From Anaerolineae bacterium (GTDB taxonomy: Bacteria > Chloroflexota > Anaerolineae > Aggregatilineales > Phototrophicaceae): DNA of 64,000 bases. Of this stretch, positions 49,870 to 58,806 are shown piece by piece (position 1 is the stretch's first letter; each line of letters starts with the position of its first letter). The stretch spans positions 124,001 through 188,000 of the forward strand of contig JAJECX010000025.1 in assembly GCA_022821805.1 (NCBI GenBank), given 5' to 3'. The notes beneath the pieces were generated by a model, which worked only from the letters and a program-made list of their open reading frames with translations, was not told the origin of the DNA and made no database searches. A program made the position numbers and the translations under genes.

Positions 49870-50910
49870 TCAAATATCGTCAAGCGAAACGACGGCGCTC
49901 AGATTATGCGGTTGATCGGGATCGCAACCCTTGACCAGAGCGTGATGGTAGGCGAGCAGCTGCAGGACGGGTAGGTATAAGACAGGCGTACACCAGCCGG
50001 GAAGATCCGCCGGCAGTCTGACATACTGGTGATTCTCGATGTGAGCCCGCGCGAATGCCACTACTTTGGCGCCCATCTCAGCCATTTCGTCCAGCACGCG
50101 GAGTTCGTGTTTGGCCGCTTCGGGCGAAATCAAGCCGATGACGAGGCTGTCTTTGCCGACCATCGACATCGGTCCGTGACGGAATTCCAGCGTGTGATAG
50201 GCTTCGCTGTAGGAAAGCGACATCTCTTTCATCTTGAGCATCGCCTCGCAAGCGATGCCATAAAGTGCATCGGACCCCAGAAAGAAGAATTTCTGGATGG
50301 TGCTGTCTTCGCCCAGCGCCTGCGCCAGGTCGCCGTAGCGTTCCAGCAAGTGTCGGCAGAAGGATGGTAGAGAGCGGCTGGCGGCCAGGTCGTGGCTCGC
50401 GATCAGGGCGGCGAGCTGTTGCACGACAAGCAACATGCTGCTGAAGGAGCGCGTTTGGGCGACGCTTTTCTCTTGCGCGGCATCGATCGCGAACGAGAGG
50501 CCGGCGCCGGCCGCAAGCGGGCTTCCGCTATCGCAGGTTATCGTGATGACCGTTCCGCCGATTCGCGACTTGAATCGCCCTTGCGCGCTTACGGTCTCGC
50601 TGGTTGTGCCGGAGCGCGAGAGCGTAAGCAGCAGATATTGCCGGCCGGGGGTGCAAATCGCGTCAGTGTACAGCAGCAGCTCCGACGCCGGGCAGGCGAG
50701 GGCATGACAGCCGGCTTGGCGCAGCAGGCGAGCGGCGGTCAGCGCCAGATAGTAGGTGGAGCCGCAGCCGGTGACGATCACATGGTCGAAAGCGCCAGTT
50801 TCCCGCCATGATTGCAGGAGCGGATCCTGGGGATCGAAAGCAGCCAGCGCTTCTTCCCAGACATCGGGCTGGCTCATGATTTCTCGCCATGTATGCTGCC
50901 CGCCGGACAT
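49870..50910 (-). CDS. SIS domain aminosugar isomerase-like protein, second copy
   Basis: 346 residues. It starts with TWREIMSQPDVW, comparable to the conserved REIxxQP segment before the first SIS domain of GlmS. Then VIVTGCGSTYYLALTAARL, LTLSRSGTTSET, SVAQTRSFSSML, FFLGSDALYGIACEAMLKMKE and EFRHGPMSMV. Distantly related to the other SIS protein in the cluster, so the two are unlikely to be redundant; AgaS or NagB-II-like roles are both possible. Divergent from nagA; 31 bp separate it from the GH20 gene. Confidence 0.9.
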   Translation of the reverse strand: MSGGQHTWREIMSQPDVWEEALAAFDPQDPLLQSWRETGAFDHVIVTGCGSTYYLALTAARLLRQAGCHALACPASELLLYTDAICTPGRQYLLLTLSRSGTTSETVSAQGRFKSRIGGTVITITCDSGSPLAAGAGLSFAIDAAQEKSVAQTRSFSSMLLVVQQLAALIASHDLAASRSLPSFCRHLLERYGDLAQALGEDSTIQKFFFLGSDALYGIACEAMLKMKEMSLSYSEAYHTLEFRHGPMSMVGKDSLVIGLISPEAAKHELRVLDEMAEMGAKVVAFARAHIENHQYVRLPADLPGWCTPVLYLPVLQLLAYHHALVKGCDPDQPHNLSAVVSLDDI

Positions 50911-51078
50911 GGCTTGCCCCCAATCGTGCTTGACTCCCAGCCATTCTAACAGAGAGTTTCATAGGTTGCCGATTTGCGATGTCTTGGCACTTGGCGCTTC
51001 GGTCGCCGACGAGCTGAATATCAGTGTTATACTGGTACGCGTGTTGCGCAGCTTTGGAATTTTGCCGGTGAATTTCTA

Positions 51079-52263
51079 GTGTCCCGCATACTGATCCAAA
51101 ATAGCCGTGTTTGGCAGGAGGACAGATTTGTCTCTGGGAACACCCTCGTCTTGTGCGATGGCCTGGTTGCCGGCTTGCTGCCAAATGGGGATCTTGCGCC
51201 TCAGCCTGGCGATCGGCGGATAGACGGGCGCGGCGTCTGCGCGCTGCCCGGTTTCGTCGATCTGCATTTGCACGGCAGCCTGGGCTTTGATGTGATGGAC
51301 GCGTCGCTGGCGTCTTTGGCTGGCATCTGCGACTTTCTGGCGCGCCGCGGCGTGACCAGTTTTCTGGCCACGACCATGACCGATTCCGCCAAACGCATTC
51401 ACGCGGCGCTGAAGGCTTTGGAGCATTTCGCTGCGCGACCACACACGCCCTTATGTGGCGTCCATATTGAAGGACCATACCTCAACCCCGATTTCCGCGG
51501 GTCGCAGCCGGCGGCGCACCTGCGCGAGCCTCACGCCGCAGAATACCTGCCCTGGCTCGAAAGCGGGCTGGTCAAGCTGATCACCTTGGCGCCGGAAATC
51601 GCCGGTGGCAAAGTCTTGATGCGCGCGGCGCTGGCGCACGGGGCGACTGTTTCGATCGGGCATAGCGGCGCCGATTATGATGCGGCGACCCGCTACTTCG
51701 CCGCCGGCGCCAGCCAGGTTACCCATACCTTCAACGGCATGCCCGGCATCCATCACCGCCAGCCGGGTCTCTTCGTCGCCGCGCTGGAAAATCCCGATGT
51801 GACTTTTCAGATCATTCCCGATGGCATCCATGTGCATCCGGCCGTGATTCGCATGTTGACGCGCCTCGTCGGCATGGAGCGCGTCGTGGTCATCACCGAT
51901 GCGATGCGCGCGGCTGGGCTGGGCGATGGCGAATATGCCGCGGTTGATGGATTCGTCACGGTAAGAAACGGCGAAGCCAGAACATCCGACGGCGGGCTGG
52001 CCGGAAGCACGCTGACGATGGAAGACGCGCTGAAGAATATGATGCGCTTCTGCGATCTGACGCTGGAAGAAGCGCTGCCGATGTTGACGCGCGCGCCGGC
52101 GCGCTCGATAGGCATGTATCCGCAGAAGGGCTCGCTGGCGGTCGACGCCGATGCCGATTTCATCCTCTGGGACGAAGAGCGGGGTGTGCAAGCGACCTTC
52201 ATCGGCGGCGAGCTGGTCTACCAGGCGCAGGCGCAATGTACTGCGGCTATTGCGGACGACTGA
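51079..52263 (+). CDS. nagA: N-acetylglucosamine-6-phosphate deacetylase
   Basis: 394 residues from a GTG (reading SRILIQNSRVW) with only a weak ggtga upstream. The longer open frame before it lacks family similarity. Metal-binding and catalytic motifs: FVDLHLHGSLGFD, GVHIEGPYLNP (Glu), SIGHSGADY (His), QVTHTFNGMPGIHHR (His), and VITDAMRAAG (catalytic Asp). Known reaction: GlcNAc-6-P to GlcN-6-P plus acetate in the cytosol. The product would feed the two SIS proteins encoded divergently. A tatact box lies near 51028 in the gap but its -35 is unclear. Confidence 0.93.
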   Translation: MSRILIQNSRVWQEDRFVSGNTLVLCDGLVAGLLPNGDLAPQPGDRRIDGRGVCALPGFVDLHLHGSLGFDVMDASLASLAGICDFLARRGVTSFLATTMTDSAKRIHAALKALEHFAARPHTPLCGVHIEGPYLNPDFRGSQPAAHLREPHAAEYLPWLESGLVKLITLAPEIAGGKVLMRAALAHGATVSIGHSGADYDAATRYFAAGASQVTHTFNGMPGIHHRQPGLFVAALENPDVTFQIIPDGIHVHPAVIRMLTRLVGMERVVVITDAMRAAGLGDGEYAAVDGFVTVRNGEARTSDGGLAGSTLTMEDALKNMMRFCDLTLEEALPMLTRAPARSIGMYPQKGSLAVDADADFILWDEERGVQATFIGGELVYQAQAQCTAAIADD

Positions 52264-52628
52264 TTCGCCGCTGCGCCTGCGGGGCGCCGGAAAGCGACAT
52301 CCGCCGTTTTTTGGCGCGCGCTGGACGGCAATACGCCCCCTTGCTGCAACAGAGTCCTCCCAAATGGGCGGTGCCGCCGCAAATCAAACGGCGTGAGCGG
52401 GCGACGCTGCAGCGGCATTACCGCGAATGGTTTCGGCGGCTTGCGTCCGACGGGGGCGAGCGCTGCGCCAACTGCGGGGCGGGGGAAAAGCTGGTGCTGG
52501 ATCACGTGATTCCCATCGCCAAGGGCGGCTTGTCACAGCTCAAAAACCTCCAGCTGCTCTGCGCCGAATGCAATCGCATCAAGGGCAAATTGATGATTGA
52601 TTGCCGAGAGTTCAAACAGCCAGAATGA
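52236..52628 (+). CDS. HNH endonuclease with N-terminal zinc ribbon
   Basis: 130 residues starting inside the nagA 3' end (28-base overlap, different frame). An N-terminal zinc ribbon (YCGYCGRLIRRCACG) is followed by a basic helix and an HNH domain: CANCGAGEKLVLDH, VIPIAKGGLSQLKNLQLLC and CNRIKGKL. Stand-alone HNH proteins of this size are often nicking enzymes, mobile or phage-derived; the role here is unknown. It converges on the PhyH gene, overlapping its 3' end by 17 bases. Confidence 0.85.
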   Translation: MYCGYCGRLIRRCACGAPESDIRRFLARAGRQYAPLLQQSPPKWAVPPQIKRRERATLQRHYREWFRRLASDGGERCANCGAGEKLVLDHVIPIAKGGLSQLKNLQLLCAECNRIKGKLMIDCREFKQPE

Positions 52629-53376
52629 AGCGCGCCTCGGGGCTGAGGCGGGCCAAGGCGGCGTCGCTGACCAAGGCTCGAAAGTTCGTTTGCGGGGCAT
52701 GGCCGCGTCGCGTGAAATACGAGTGCAGGGCATAGCGCGTAGAGTCCGTGCGATTGACCGTGCCGCCGTGCCAGAGATGCGAATTGAAGATGACGACCGT
52801 GCCAGCCGTCCCGGTCAAGAGCGCCTCGTCAGGGTGGGTCGCCCGCGGATCTTCGAGCGCGTTTTGCGGGACTTGCCCAGTTCGGTGTGAAGCGGGAACG
52901 ATTCGCGTCGCCCCATTTTCCAACGTGAAATCGACCAAGAGCCAAATTGAATTACAGACCTGGTAATTGCGTGGATCAACCCCTTCGGACCAATCAGCGT
53001 GTAAAGCCTGGTGTCCCTCGCCGGGCAATGCGGCGCGTCCGTTCAGCGATGACAGCTTGAAATCGCCTTGGAGAACGTGATTCATTGCCGCCAGGACGCG
53101 GGGATGGGTGAAGCAGATAGTGAAGAGCGGGTCTTTATCAACCAGGTTGGCAAGCCGCTCTGTGCCGGCCTCCTGATGCACCTCCAGACCCGCCTCGTCT
53201 CCTTCTTCACGCATGAGTTCTTTATAGCGAGCGCGAAGAGCCGCAACCTGCGCCGGCGATAGCAGATCCGGCAGCGGCAGGTATCCCCGTTCGTCGAGCT
53301 GCTGCTTCTCGGCGGCAGTCAGCGTTGTTTCGGTGACGCCGAGCGTAGAAAGCGCTGTTTGCATGTTCATCGTCAT
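52612..53376 (-). CDS. Phytanoyl-CoA dioxygenase (PhyH) family protein
   Basis: 254 residues from MTMNMQTALS; an alternative ATG lies two codons later. Fe(II)/2-oxoglutarate oxygenase features: HQALHADWSEG (His and Asp iron ligands), TLENGATRIVPASHRTGQ, and VIFNSHLWHGGTVNRT with the second His, then RYALHSYFTRR (2-oxoglutarate-binding Arg). Likely hydroxylates a small molecule; the substrate is unknown. Single gene between an HNH gene and an aldehyde dehydrogenase. Confidence 0.9.
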   Translation of the reverse strand: MTMNMQTALSTLGVTETTLTAAEKQQLDERGYLPLPDLLSPAQVAALRARYKELMREEGDEAGLEVHQEAGTERLANLVDKDPLFTICFTHPRVLAAMNHVLQGDFKLSSLNGRAALPGEGHQALHADWSEGVDPRNYQVCNSIWLLVDFTLENGATRIVPASHRTGQVPQNALEDPRATHPDEALLTGTAGTVVIFNSHLWHGGTVNRTDSTRYALHSYFTRRGHAPQTNFRALVSDAALARLSPEARFILAV

Positions 53377-53488
53377 AAACCTGTGTCGAGAGCTGCCGAA
53401 CCAATTAGAACACGGGCGCAGCGAGGGCGCTAGTGGCGCTGGCATCAGGCGCGTTTGCCTTGCAACGATCGCAGTGTTAATGAAGGGA

Positions 53489-53518
53489 CTTGCAGGGCCG
53501 ACCTATTGGGTCGTCCTG
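53489..53518. repeat. Degenerate hairpin repeat
   Basis: tgcagggccgacctattggg then tcgtcctg, a decayed member of the TGTAGGGGCGA family, followed by ttcaccaccgagt, which recalls a MITE arm end. Confidence 0.4.
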
Positions 53519-53552
53519 TTTCACCACCGAGTAAAGGCATGGCGCCGAGGCA

Positions 53553-55142
53553 TCACCCCACAATCGTATGCGACTGCTCGCGCATGTACTGCTGCAAGTA
53601 ATACCAACTGCCAGCCGCTTTATTGCTGCCGGTGCTGCCCTTCCAGCCGCCGAATGACTGATAACCGGGCCAGGCGCCGGTGGTCGCCCCAGTCGCCCGA
53701 TTGACGTAGAGCACGCCCGCTTCGATATTGTCCAGGAACCACTCGACCTCAGCCGGGTCTTCGCTGTAGAAACCGGCGGTCAAGCCGAGGGCGACGCCGT
53801 TCGCCAGCCGCATCGCCTCGTCGGGTCCCTCGACGCCGCGCACGGCGACGATGGGCGCGAACATCTCGTGCCGCCAGAGGCGATGATCATCGGGCAGGTC
53901 GGTCACCACCGTGGGCGCGACGAAATAGCCATTGGAACTGTGAGTATCTACGCCGCAGCCAGTGTGCAGCGTCTCGCCGCCGGCAAGGACCTTGCCCGCA
54001 TCCAGCTCCGCGATATATCGCTGATAGGCTTCGTAGGCGCTCTCGCCGATGATCGGTCCCATATAGGTGTCGGCATCGGTGGGGTCGCCAACTTTGACAT
54101 CAGCCGCCAGGGCAACCAGCTTGTCCACGAATTCGTCTTTGACCGCCGCATCGACATATACCCGCGAGCAGGCGGAGCATTTCTGGCCCGTCAAGCCAAA
54201 AGCCGAGCGCATGACGCCGAGCGCCGCCTTATCGAGATCGGCTTTTGCGCTGACGATGGTCGGGTTCTTGCCGCCCATCTCGGCGATCACCGGGCGGTAA
54301 TAGCCCGCGGCGGTCGGAAATGACTTGATGATGCTCATGCCGACATCGTAGCTGCCGGTGAAGGTCAAGCCGGCGAGATCGGGATTCGCCGTCAGCGCCA
54401 TGCCCGGTTCGTCACCGCCCAGCACCATATTGAAGACGCCAGCCGGGACACCAGCGTCAACGACGCATTGAGCGATCAGGCAAGCCGTGAGCGAGCCTTC
54501 CTCTGCCGGTTTGAGCACGACGGTATTGCCTGCGACGAGCGCGGCGCCGGTTGGTCCCCCAGTGAGCGCCGCCGGAAAGTTGAAGGGACCGATGACGCCC
54601 CAAACGCCGTAGGGCTTGAGCACGCTGCGATTGAAGTGCTGGTCGGATTCGCTGAGCAGCTGCCGATCAAAGCCCTGATTGTCGCGCATGGCGTCAACGC
54701 AATAGCGGATGAGGTCGGCGGTTTCTTCGACATCGCCGATGGCTTCGAGGCGGTTTTTGCCGATCTCCATGCTGACGGCGGCTGAGATTTCGAAAAGGCG
54801 CTCGCTGATCAAATCGGCGACTTTGTTGAGCAGGGCGCAGCGTTCCGCCCAGGGCGTTTCTCGCCAGATGGGGAAGGCGGCCGCCGCGGCCTCCACCGCT
54901 TGATTCACCTGTTCAGCCGATGCCTGCGCGAATACCCCCAGCAGCCAATCGGTGTTGATTGGCGAGCGATTCTCGAATGTCGCCTCGCCCTCGACCCACT
55001 CGCCGTTGATGAGCATTTGGTAGCGCCGGCCCAGGTTGTTCTTCAGCTCGGCGACATCCTCTTCAAAATATTCATGCAGCAGCGGATCGGGGCTGCCCAG
55101 CGTAGAGTAGGTGACTTTGATATGTTTTCGCTGTTTTGCCAT
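53553..55142 (-). CDS. Aldehyde dehydrogenase, L-glutamate gamma-semialdehyde (P5C) dehydrogenase type
   Basis: 529 residues from MAKQRKHIKV, with gaggagac before the ATG. ALDH motifs: GPFNFPAAL, GNTVVLKPAEEGS, TGSYDVGMSI, EMGGKNPTIV (catalytic Glu) and GQKCSACSR (catalytic Cys), with a C-terminal SFGGWKGSTGSN. Length and the QKCSACSR motif match stand-alone PruA/RocA enzymes. Known reaction: glutamate semialdehyde to glutamate with NAD+. No proline dehydrogenase is adjacent, so another aldehyde substrate is possible. Confidence 0.9.
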   Translation of the reverse strand: MAKQRKHIKVTYSTLGSPDPLLHEYFEEDVAELKNNLGRRYQMLINGEWVEGEATFENRSPINTDWLLGVFAQASAEQVNQAVEAAAAAFPIWRETPWAERCALLNKVADLISERLFEISAAVSMEIGKNRLEAIGDVEETADLIRYCVDAMRDNQGFDRQLLSESDQHFNRSVLKPYGVWGVIGPFNFPAALTGGPTGAALVAGNTVVLKPAEEGSLTACLIAQCVVDAGVPAGVFNMVLGGDEPGMALTANPDLAGLTFTGSYDVGMSIIKSFPTAAGYYRPVIAEMGGKNPTIVSAKADLDKAALGVMRSAFGLTGQKCSACSRVYVDAAVKDEFVDKLVALAADVKVGDPTDADTYMGPIIGESAYEAYQRYIAELDAGKVLAGGETLHTGCGVDTHSSNGYFVAPTVVTDLPDDHRLWRHEMFAPIVAVRGVEGPDEAMRLANGVALGLTAGFYSEDPAEVEWFLDNIEAGVLYVNRATGATTGAWPGYQSFGGWKGSTGSNKAAGSWYYLQQYMREQSHTIVG

Positions 55143-55241
55143 CGTCTCCTCTTTTCGACTTGGCCTAAAAATGCCATGCACTCTATCCTACCGCAGGACA
55201 AGAGTTGTTGGGGCGCGGTTTTGCAGCTTGCGCAAAGCGAA

Positions 55242-55559
55242 CTAGGTCAGCTCGTCGCTGTCCATCCTGCGCTTTTGGATGCGTTCGATACGCATGATGA
55301 GGCGCTCATCGACATCGGGGCAGGCGGCGACGGTATCGCGGGTCATCCAGTCGTTCTCGCTGAGTTCGCGCTGTTTGGCTGCCAGCAGGGGGAGCACAGC
55401 GGAGAGCGCGTAGATGCAGAAATGCTTGCCAGCGGGGATGCGCAGTTTGGCGCTTTCGGTCAATTCGAAGTAATCGCCCACCTGCAAGCCGCAGACGGAG
55501 CGGCCCTCAATGCGTTCGACGGTGACGCGCAGATCGTAGAGTTCGAATGGTCGGTTCAT
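55242..55559 (-). CDS. TIGR04076 family small protein
   Basis: 105 residues from MNRPFELYDLRV, whose ATG overlaps the stop of the upstream PLP-enzyme gene (atga). The pattern YDLRVTVERIEG, GLQVGDYFEL, CIYALSAVLPLLA, NDW and ACPD matches TIGR04076 proteins of unknown function. Conserved Cys and Asp residues suggest metal binding, which is inference. Coupled to a SelA-like enzyme and an amidohydrolase. Confidence 0.8.
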   Translation of the reverse strand: MNRPFELYDLRVTVERIEGRSVCGLQVGDYFELTESAKLRIPAGKHFCIYALSAVLPLLAAKQRELSENDWMTRDTVAACPDVDERLIMRIERIQKRRMDSDELT

Positions 55560-56659
55560 GGCGCGCTCAGCAACTTGAGGCAAGCATCGCGGACGATCAA
55601 TTCCTCGCCCGGATTCAGCGTCATCGGATTTAAGAAAAAGCTCGTGTCGCTATCGGGCGCTACGGCAATGGCTGGCTCATGACGAAGAAAATCGGTCACG
55701 AGATCAGCCGCCGATTTGCCGAGGACGCCCGGATCAACCATGACGCGGCAGCGGGGCAGGGGCTGACCGGCTTCGTTGGGGAAGGCTCGCTCGGCGCGGA
55801 CGCCCGGCAGCGGATTCAGCGCGGCGCAAAACATGCGCGTCGTCTCTTCGCAGTAGCGCTCGCGGGCGGCGTGGTCAAGCTTGAGATAGCGCTCGACGGC
55901 GGCGAGGGCGCCCATCATCTCTTCTTTGCCGACTTTGAATGGACGTCCCAAGCCATGATTTGGATTACTGATCGGGCGGATGGACTCAATGAAGTCGCGG
56001 CGGCCCAGCATCAGCCCGCTGGATTGCGGACCGCGCAGGTCTTTGCCGCCGCTGAAAAGGGCGAGAGACGCGCCCATCTCGGTGAAGCGCCAGAGGTTTT
56101 CCACCGGCGGCAACTGGGCGGCCGCGTCAACGATGACCGGAATGTCGCGCTCGTTGGCGATGGCGATGACTTCGGCGAGCGTGATGTCTTCCTCGTCGCG
56201 CTCGCCGCGCGGAAACCACAAGGCGCAGGCAGTACGAGCGGTGATGGCAGCGCGCAAAGCAGCGGACGCGCCCTCGATTTCAATGTATGTCAAGCCGGTC
56301 TGCTTAATGCTGTAGTCGTAGGGATTGCGCTGACTGCGGAAAATGATCGCTTCATTGTTGAAAGCGCCGAGATCGGGGAAGCGCTTTAGCGCGTCGGGAT
56401 TCTTGTGGAGCACGGAAGCGGCCGCAGCCAGCACGATGCCAGCGGCCGCGCCCGAGGTGACATAAGCGGCTTCGTTGCCCGTCAATTCGGCGATGACTTC
56501 GCCAACGGCGCGCTGCAATTGCTGGAGGTCGACGAAGGCGCCGGCTGCTTCGTTCATCGCGGCGATGACCTCCGGCGGCATCAGCGATCCACCGTATTTG
56601 GTGACGGTGGCGAAGGCGTTGATGACCGGGCGAACGCCGAGGGTTTTATAATCGGTCAT
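55556..56659 (-). CDS. SelA-like PLP-dependent enzyme (D-glucosaminate-6-phosphate ammonia-lyase/DgaE type)
   Basis: 367 residues from MTDYKTLGVRPVINAFATVT, the typical opening of this fold-type I group; the longer frame upstream is not supported. GGSLMPPEVIAAM, AAYVTSGAAAGIVLAA, and FSGGKDLRGPQSSGLMLGR with the PLP Lys. This group includes DgaE and enzymes wrongly named selenocysteine synthase. It overlaps the amidohydrolase upstream and the small protein downstream, each by four bases. The amidohydrolase/SelA-like pairing is known from other bacteria, where it breaks down acylated amino acids or amino-sugar acids. Confidence 0.88.
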   Translation of the reverse strand: MTDYKTLGVRPVINAFATVTKYGGSLMPPEVIAAMNEAAGAFVDLQQLQRAVGEVIAELTGNEAAYVTSGAAAGIVLAAAASVLHKNPDALKRFPDLGAFNNEAIIFRSQRNPYDYSIKQTGLTYIEIEGASAALRAAITARTACALWFPRGERDEEDITLAEVIAIANERDIPVIVDAAAQLPPVENLWRFTEMGASLALFSGGKDLRGPQSSGLMLGRRDFIESIRPISNPNHGLGRPFKVGKEEMMGALAAVERYLKLDHAARERYCEETTRMFCAALNPLPGVRAERAFPNEAGQPLPRCRVMVDPGVLGKSAADLVTDFLRHEPAIAVAPDSDTSFFLNPMTLNPGEELIVRDACLKLLSAP

Positions 56660-57876
56660 GGTTCGATAACTCCTGTCGGGTAGCGGATCCGCCAGTACTC
56701 GGGCGGCGCCTCTTCCCAAGGCGGCCTCGAGCGGCCGTTGAGGTCGTAAACGATTTCGCCAGCGCGGATCGTCATTTCGCAGCTCAACTTGCGATCGCCA
56801 TTCATGCGCGCGTAACCGCAATCGACATAGCCGAATTCGCCCTTTTCCTGCCGCAGGACGGCGATATCGGCTTCAGCGCCGATGCTCAGCGCGCCCAATT
56901 CAGGATGGCCGATTTCCCGCGCCGGCGCAGCCGTGGAGCGGAAGATGACTTCGCCTAGCGGCATGCCCATGCAAAGCAGCTTGGACATGGTATTGAGCAT
57001 ATCGCGCACCACGCCGTTGACATTGCCGATATGCAGATCGGTGCTGATCGAATCGGGCGCGAAGCCGCCCTCATAGGCGGGGATTGCCTGGCGGAACCAG
57101 AAGCTGCCGGCGCCATGCCCCAGGTCGAAGATGATGCCGCGTTCACGCGCTTCAAACATAAAGTCGGCGGGCTTGTTTTCGGCATCCAGAATCGGGAATT
57201 GCTGGGCAAAGACGTGTGTGTGAATATCGCCCGGCTTCATCTTTTGCAGCAGCTCTTGATAAGTCCTTCCCTCGCGATGCCAGAAATCGACCATCAGCGG
57301 TTTCCCGCAGATATCGGAGGCTTCCAGCGCGCGGTCGACCGCCGCCCAGGGCGGATGCGCCTCGTCAAAGGGTTTGGCGACCCAGTAATGGGCGGTTTTG
57401 ATGCCGACGCAGTCATCGGGATAGGCGAGCGCGATAGAAGCGGCCAGCGCCGGATCCATCTCGCTTACGTCCTGCTCGAAGGGACCAAGCATGCCCGATT
57501 TGACGATATTGATGAAAGCGAAGATGCGCGTCTTGCAACGGTCGATCACGGTGCGTTTGAAATGAAGAAAGTGCTTGGCGCCGGCGGTGCCGGTATCGAC
57601 GACGGTGGTGACGCCGGAGCGGAAAGTGTGATGATCGGCGATGACGCTCAGCGTCTCCGGCTCGCGCGTGTGGTAGACGTGCGCATGGATGTCAATCAGC
57701 CCGGGCGTGACGAGCAAACCCGATACATCGATCGTTTGCGCCGCCTGCGCCGAGGCGATATTGGGCGCGACGGCGGCGATCCGGTCGCCACTGACCGCCA
57801 CGTCCATCGGCGCGTCGATCTTGTTGGCCAGGTCGATGACCGTGCCGCCTTTGAGCAGGTAGTCGTATTGGGTCAT
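56656..57876 (-). CDS. Amidohydrolase/deacetylase family metallohydrolase
   Basis: 406 residues. KGGTVIDLANKID at the start, metal motif GLIDIHAHVYH (His-x-His), GIKTAHYW with a Lys that may be carbamylated, HTHVF and LHIGNVNG. The C-terminal ISMPLGEVIFRST-like stretch (MGMPLGEVIFRSTAAPA) and GALSIGAEADIAVL are characteristic. Expected reaction: hydrolysis of an N-acyl or cyclic amide bond, with the product passed to the SelA-like enzyme. First gene of a three-gene overlapping operon. Confidence 0.9.
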   Translation of the reverse strand: MTQYDYLLKGGTVIDLANKIDAPMDVAVSGDRIAAVAPNIASAQAAQTIDVSGLLVTPGLIDIHAHVYHTREPETLSVIADHHTFRSGVTTVVDTGTAGAKHFLHFKRTVIDRCKTRIFAFINIVKSGMLGPFEQDVSEMDPALAASIALAYPDDCVGIKTAHYWVAKPFDEAHPPWAAVDRALEASDICGKPLMVDFWHREGRTYQELLQKMKPGDIHTHVFAQQFPILDAENKPADFMFEARERGIIFDLGHGAGSFWFRQAIPAYEGGFAPDSISTDLHIGNVNGVVRDMLNTMSKLLCMGMPLGEVIFRSTAAPAREIGHPELGALSIGAEADIAVLRQEKGEFGYVDCGYARMNGDRKLSCEMTIRAGEIVYDLNGRSRPPWEEAPPEYWRIRYPTGVIEP

Positions 57877-58032
57877 TGGCGATTGCCTTTTCCTAAGCGC
57901 TAAGGTCTCGCATTGTGCTGCTCGTCACTGTCGCAGGTATTGTAACCGCAGTGCGGCGCCTAGACACAGACATTCAGCCGGTAGAATACACGTCAGGCGG
58001 CTGAAATGCCCTTTCAATCTCGCGCGGATGTC

Positions 58033-58062
58033 TCGTCAATATAGCTAGCCTTCAAGTATGAT
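58033..58062 (+). promoter_or_regulatory. Possible promoter of the divergent SDR gene
   Basis: tcgtca (58033-58038), 18-bp spacer, tatgat (58057-58062), 39 bases before the ATG. The rest of the 225-base gap has no recognised content. Confidence 0.4.
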
Positions 58063-58101
58063 ACGCTATAAGTTCACGGTGTTAGAGGCGGAGACCGATA
58101 C

Positions 58102-58806
58102 ATGACTCAATTCAGCGGACAAGTGGCGATAATCACCGGCGCGTCCGGTTTGCTGGCATCGGGCGTGATCCCCGTGTTCCGAGCGGGCGGCGCCAAGCTC
58201 GCGCTGGCCTGCGGCGATGATCGACTCTATGAACGCATGCCCGACCTGCGCGACGACCCGGATCATCTCTGCTTGCAGAGCGCCGATCTCTCGCAGCCGG
58301 CGGTAGTTGACGACCTGGTCGCCCGTGTGCTGGCGGAGTGGGGGCGGATCGATATCTTGATCAATATCGTTGGCGGCTGGGACGCGGGGGCGCCGGTTCA
58401 CGAAATGACAGTCGACACCTGGGACACGATGATTCGACTGAATTCGACCATCACATTCTTGATGTGCCGGGCGGTGATTCCGGCGATGCTCGCGGGCGGG
58501 GGCGGGGCGATCGTCAATATCGGCGCGCGGCCCGGCTTGCGCTCGAGCGGCAATGACGCGGCTTATGCCGCTTCCAAGGCGGCGGTGCTGCGCTTGACCG
58601 AGAGCCTGTCGGAAGAGTACAAGCGGCGCGGGATTCGCGCCAACGCCGTCTTGCCATCCGCGATTGCCACGGACGAGCAATATGCCGAAGATCCGCATGC
58701 CGGTGTAACGCCGGAGCAGCTGGGCCGCGTGATCGCTTTCCTCTGTTCTGACGAGGGCGCCATCATCCAAGGCGCGCTGATCCCCGCCTATGGGACGAAG
58801 TTTTAG
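58102..58806 (+). CDS. Divergent SDR family protein with altered cofactor and catalytic motifs
   Basis: 234 residues. The fold is SDR (VAIITGASGLLASG, ILINIVGG, YAASKAAVLRLTESL, IRANAVLPSAIAT). Two key places differ: the second and third Gly of TGxxxGxG are Leu and Ala (TGASGLLA), and the usual catalytic Ser position reads Ala in NIGARPGL. Tyr and Lys of YxxxK remain. Some SDR groups with an ARxAL stretch are known, so it may still bind NAD(P). Single gene with its own likely promoter. Confidence 0.82.
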   Translation: MTQFSGQVAIITGASGLLASGVIPVFRAGGAKLALACGDDRLYERMPDLRDDPDHLCLQSADLSQPAVVDDLVARVLAEWGRIDILINIVGGWDAGAPVHEMTVDTWDTMIRLNSTITFLMCRAVIPAMLAGGGGAIVNIGARPGLRSSGNDAAYAASKAAVLRLTESLSEEYKRRGIRANAVLPSAIATDEQYAEDPHAGVTPEQLGRVIAFLCSDEGAIIQGALIPAYGTKF

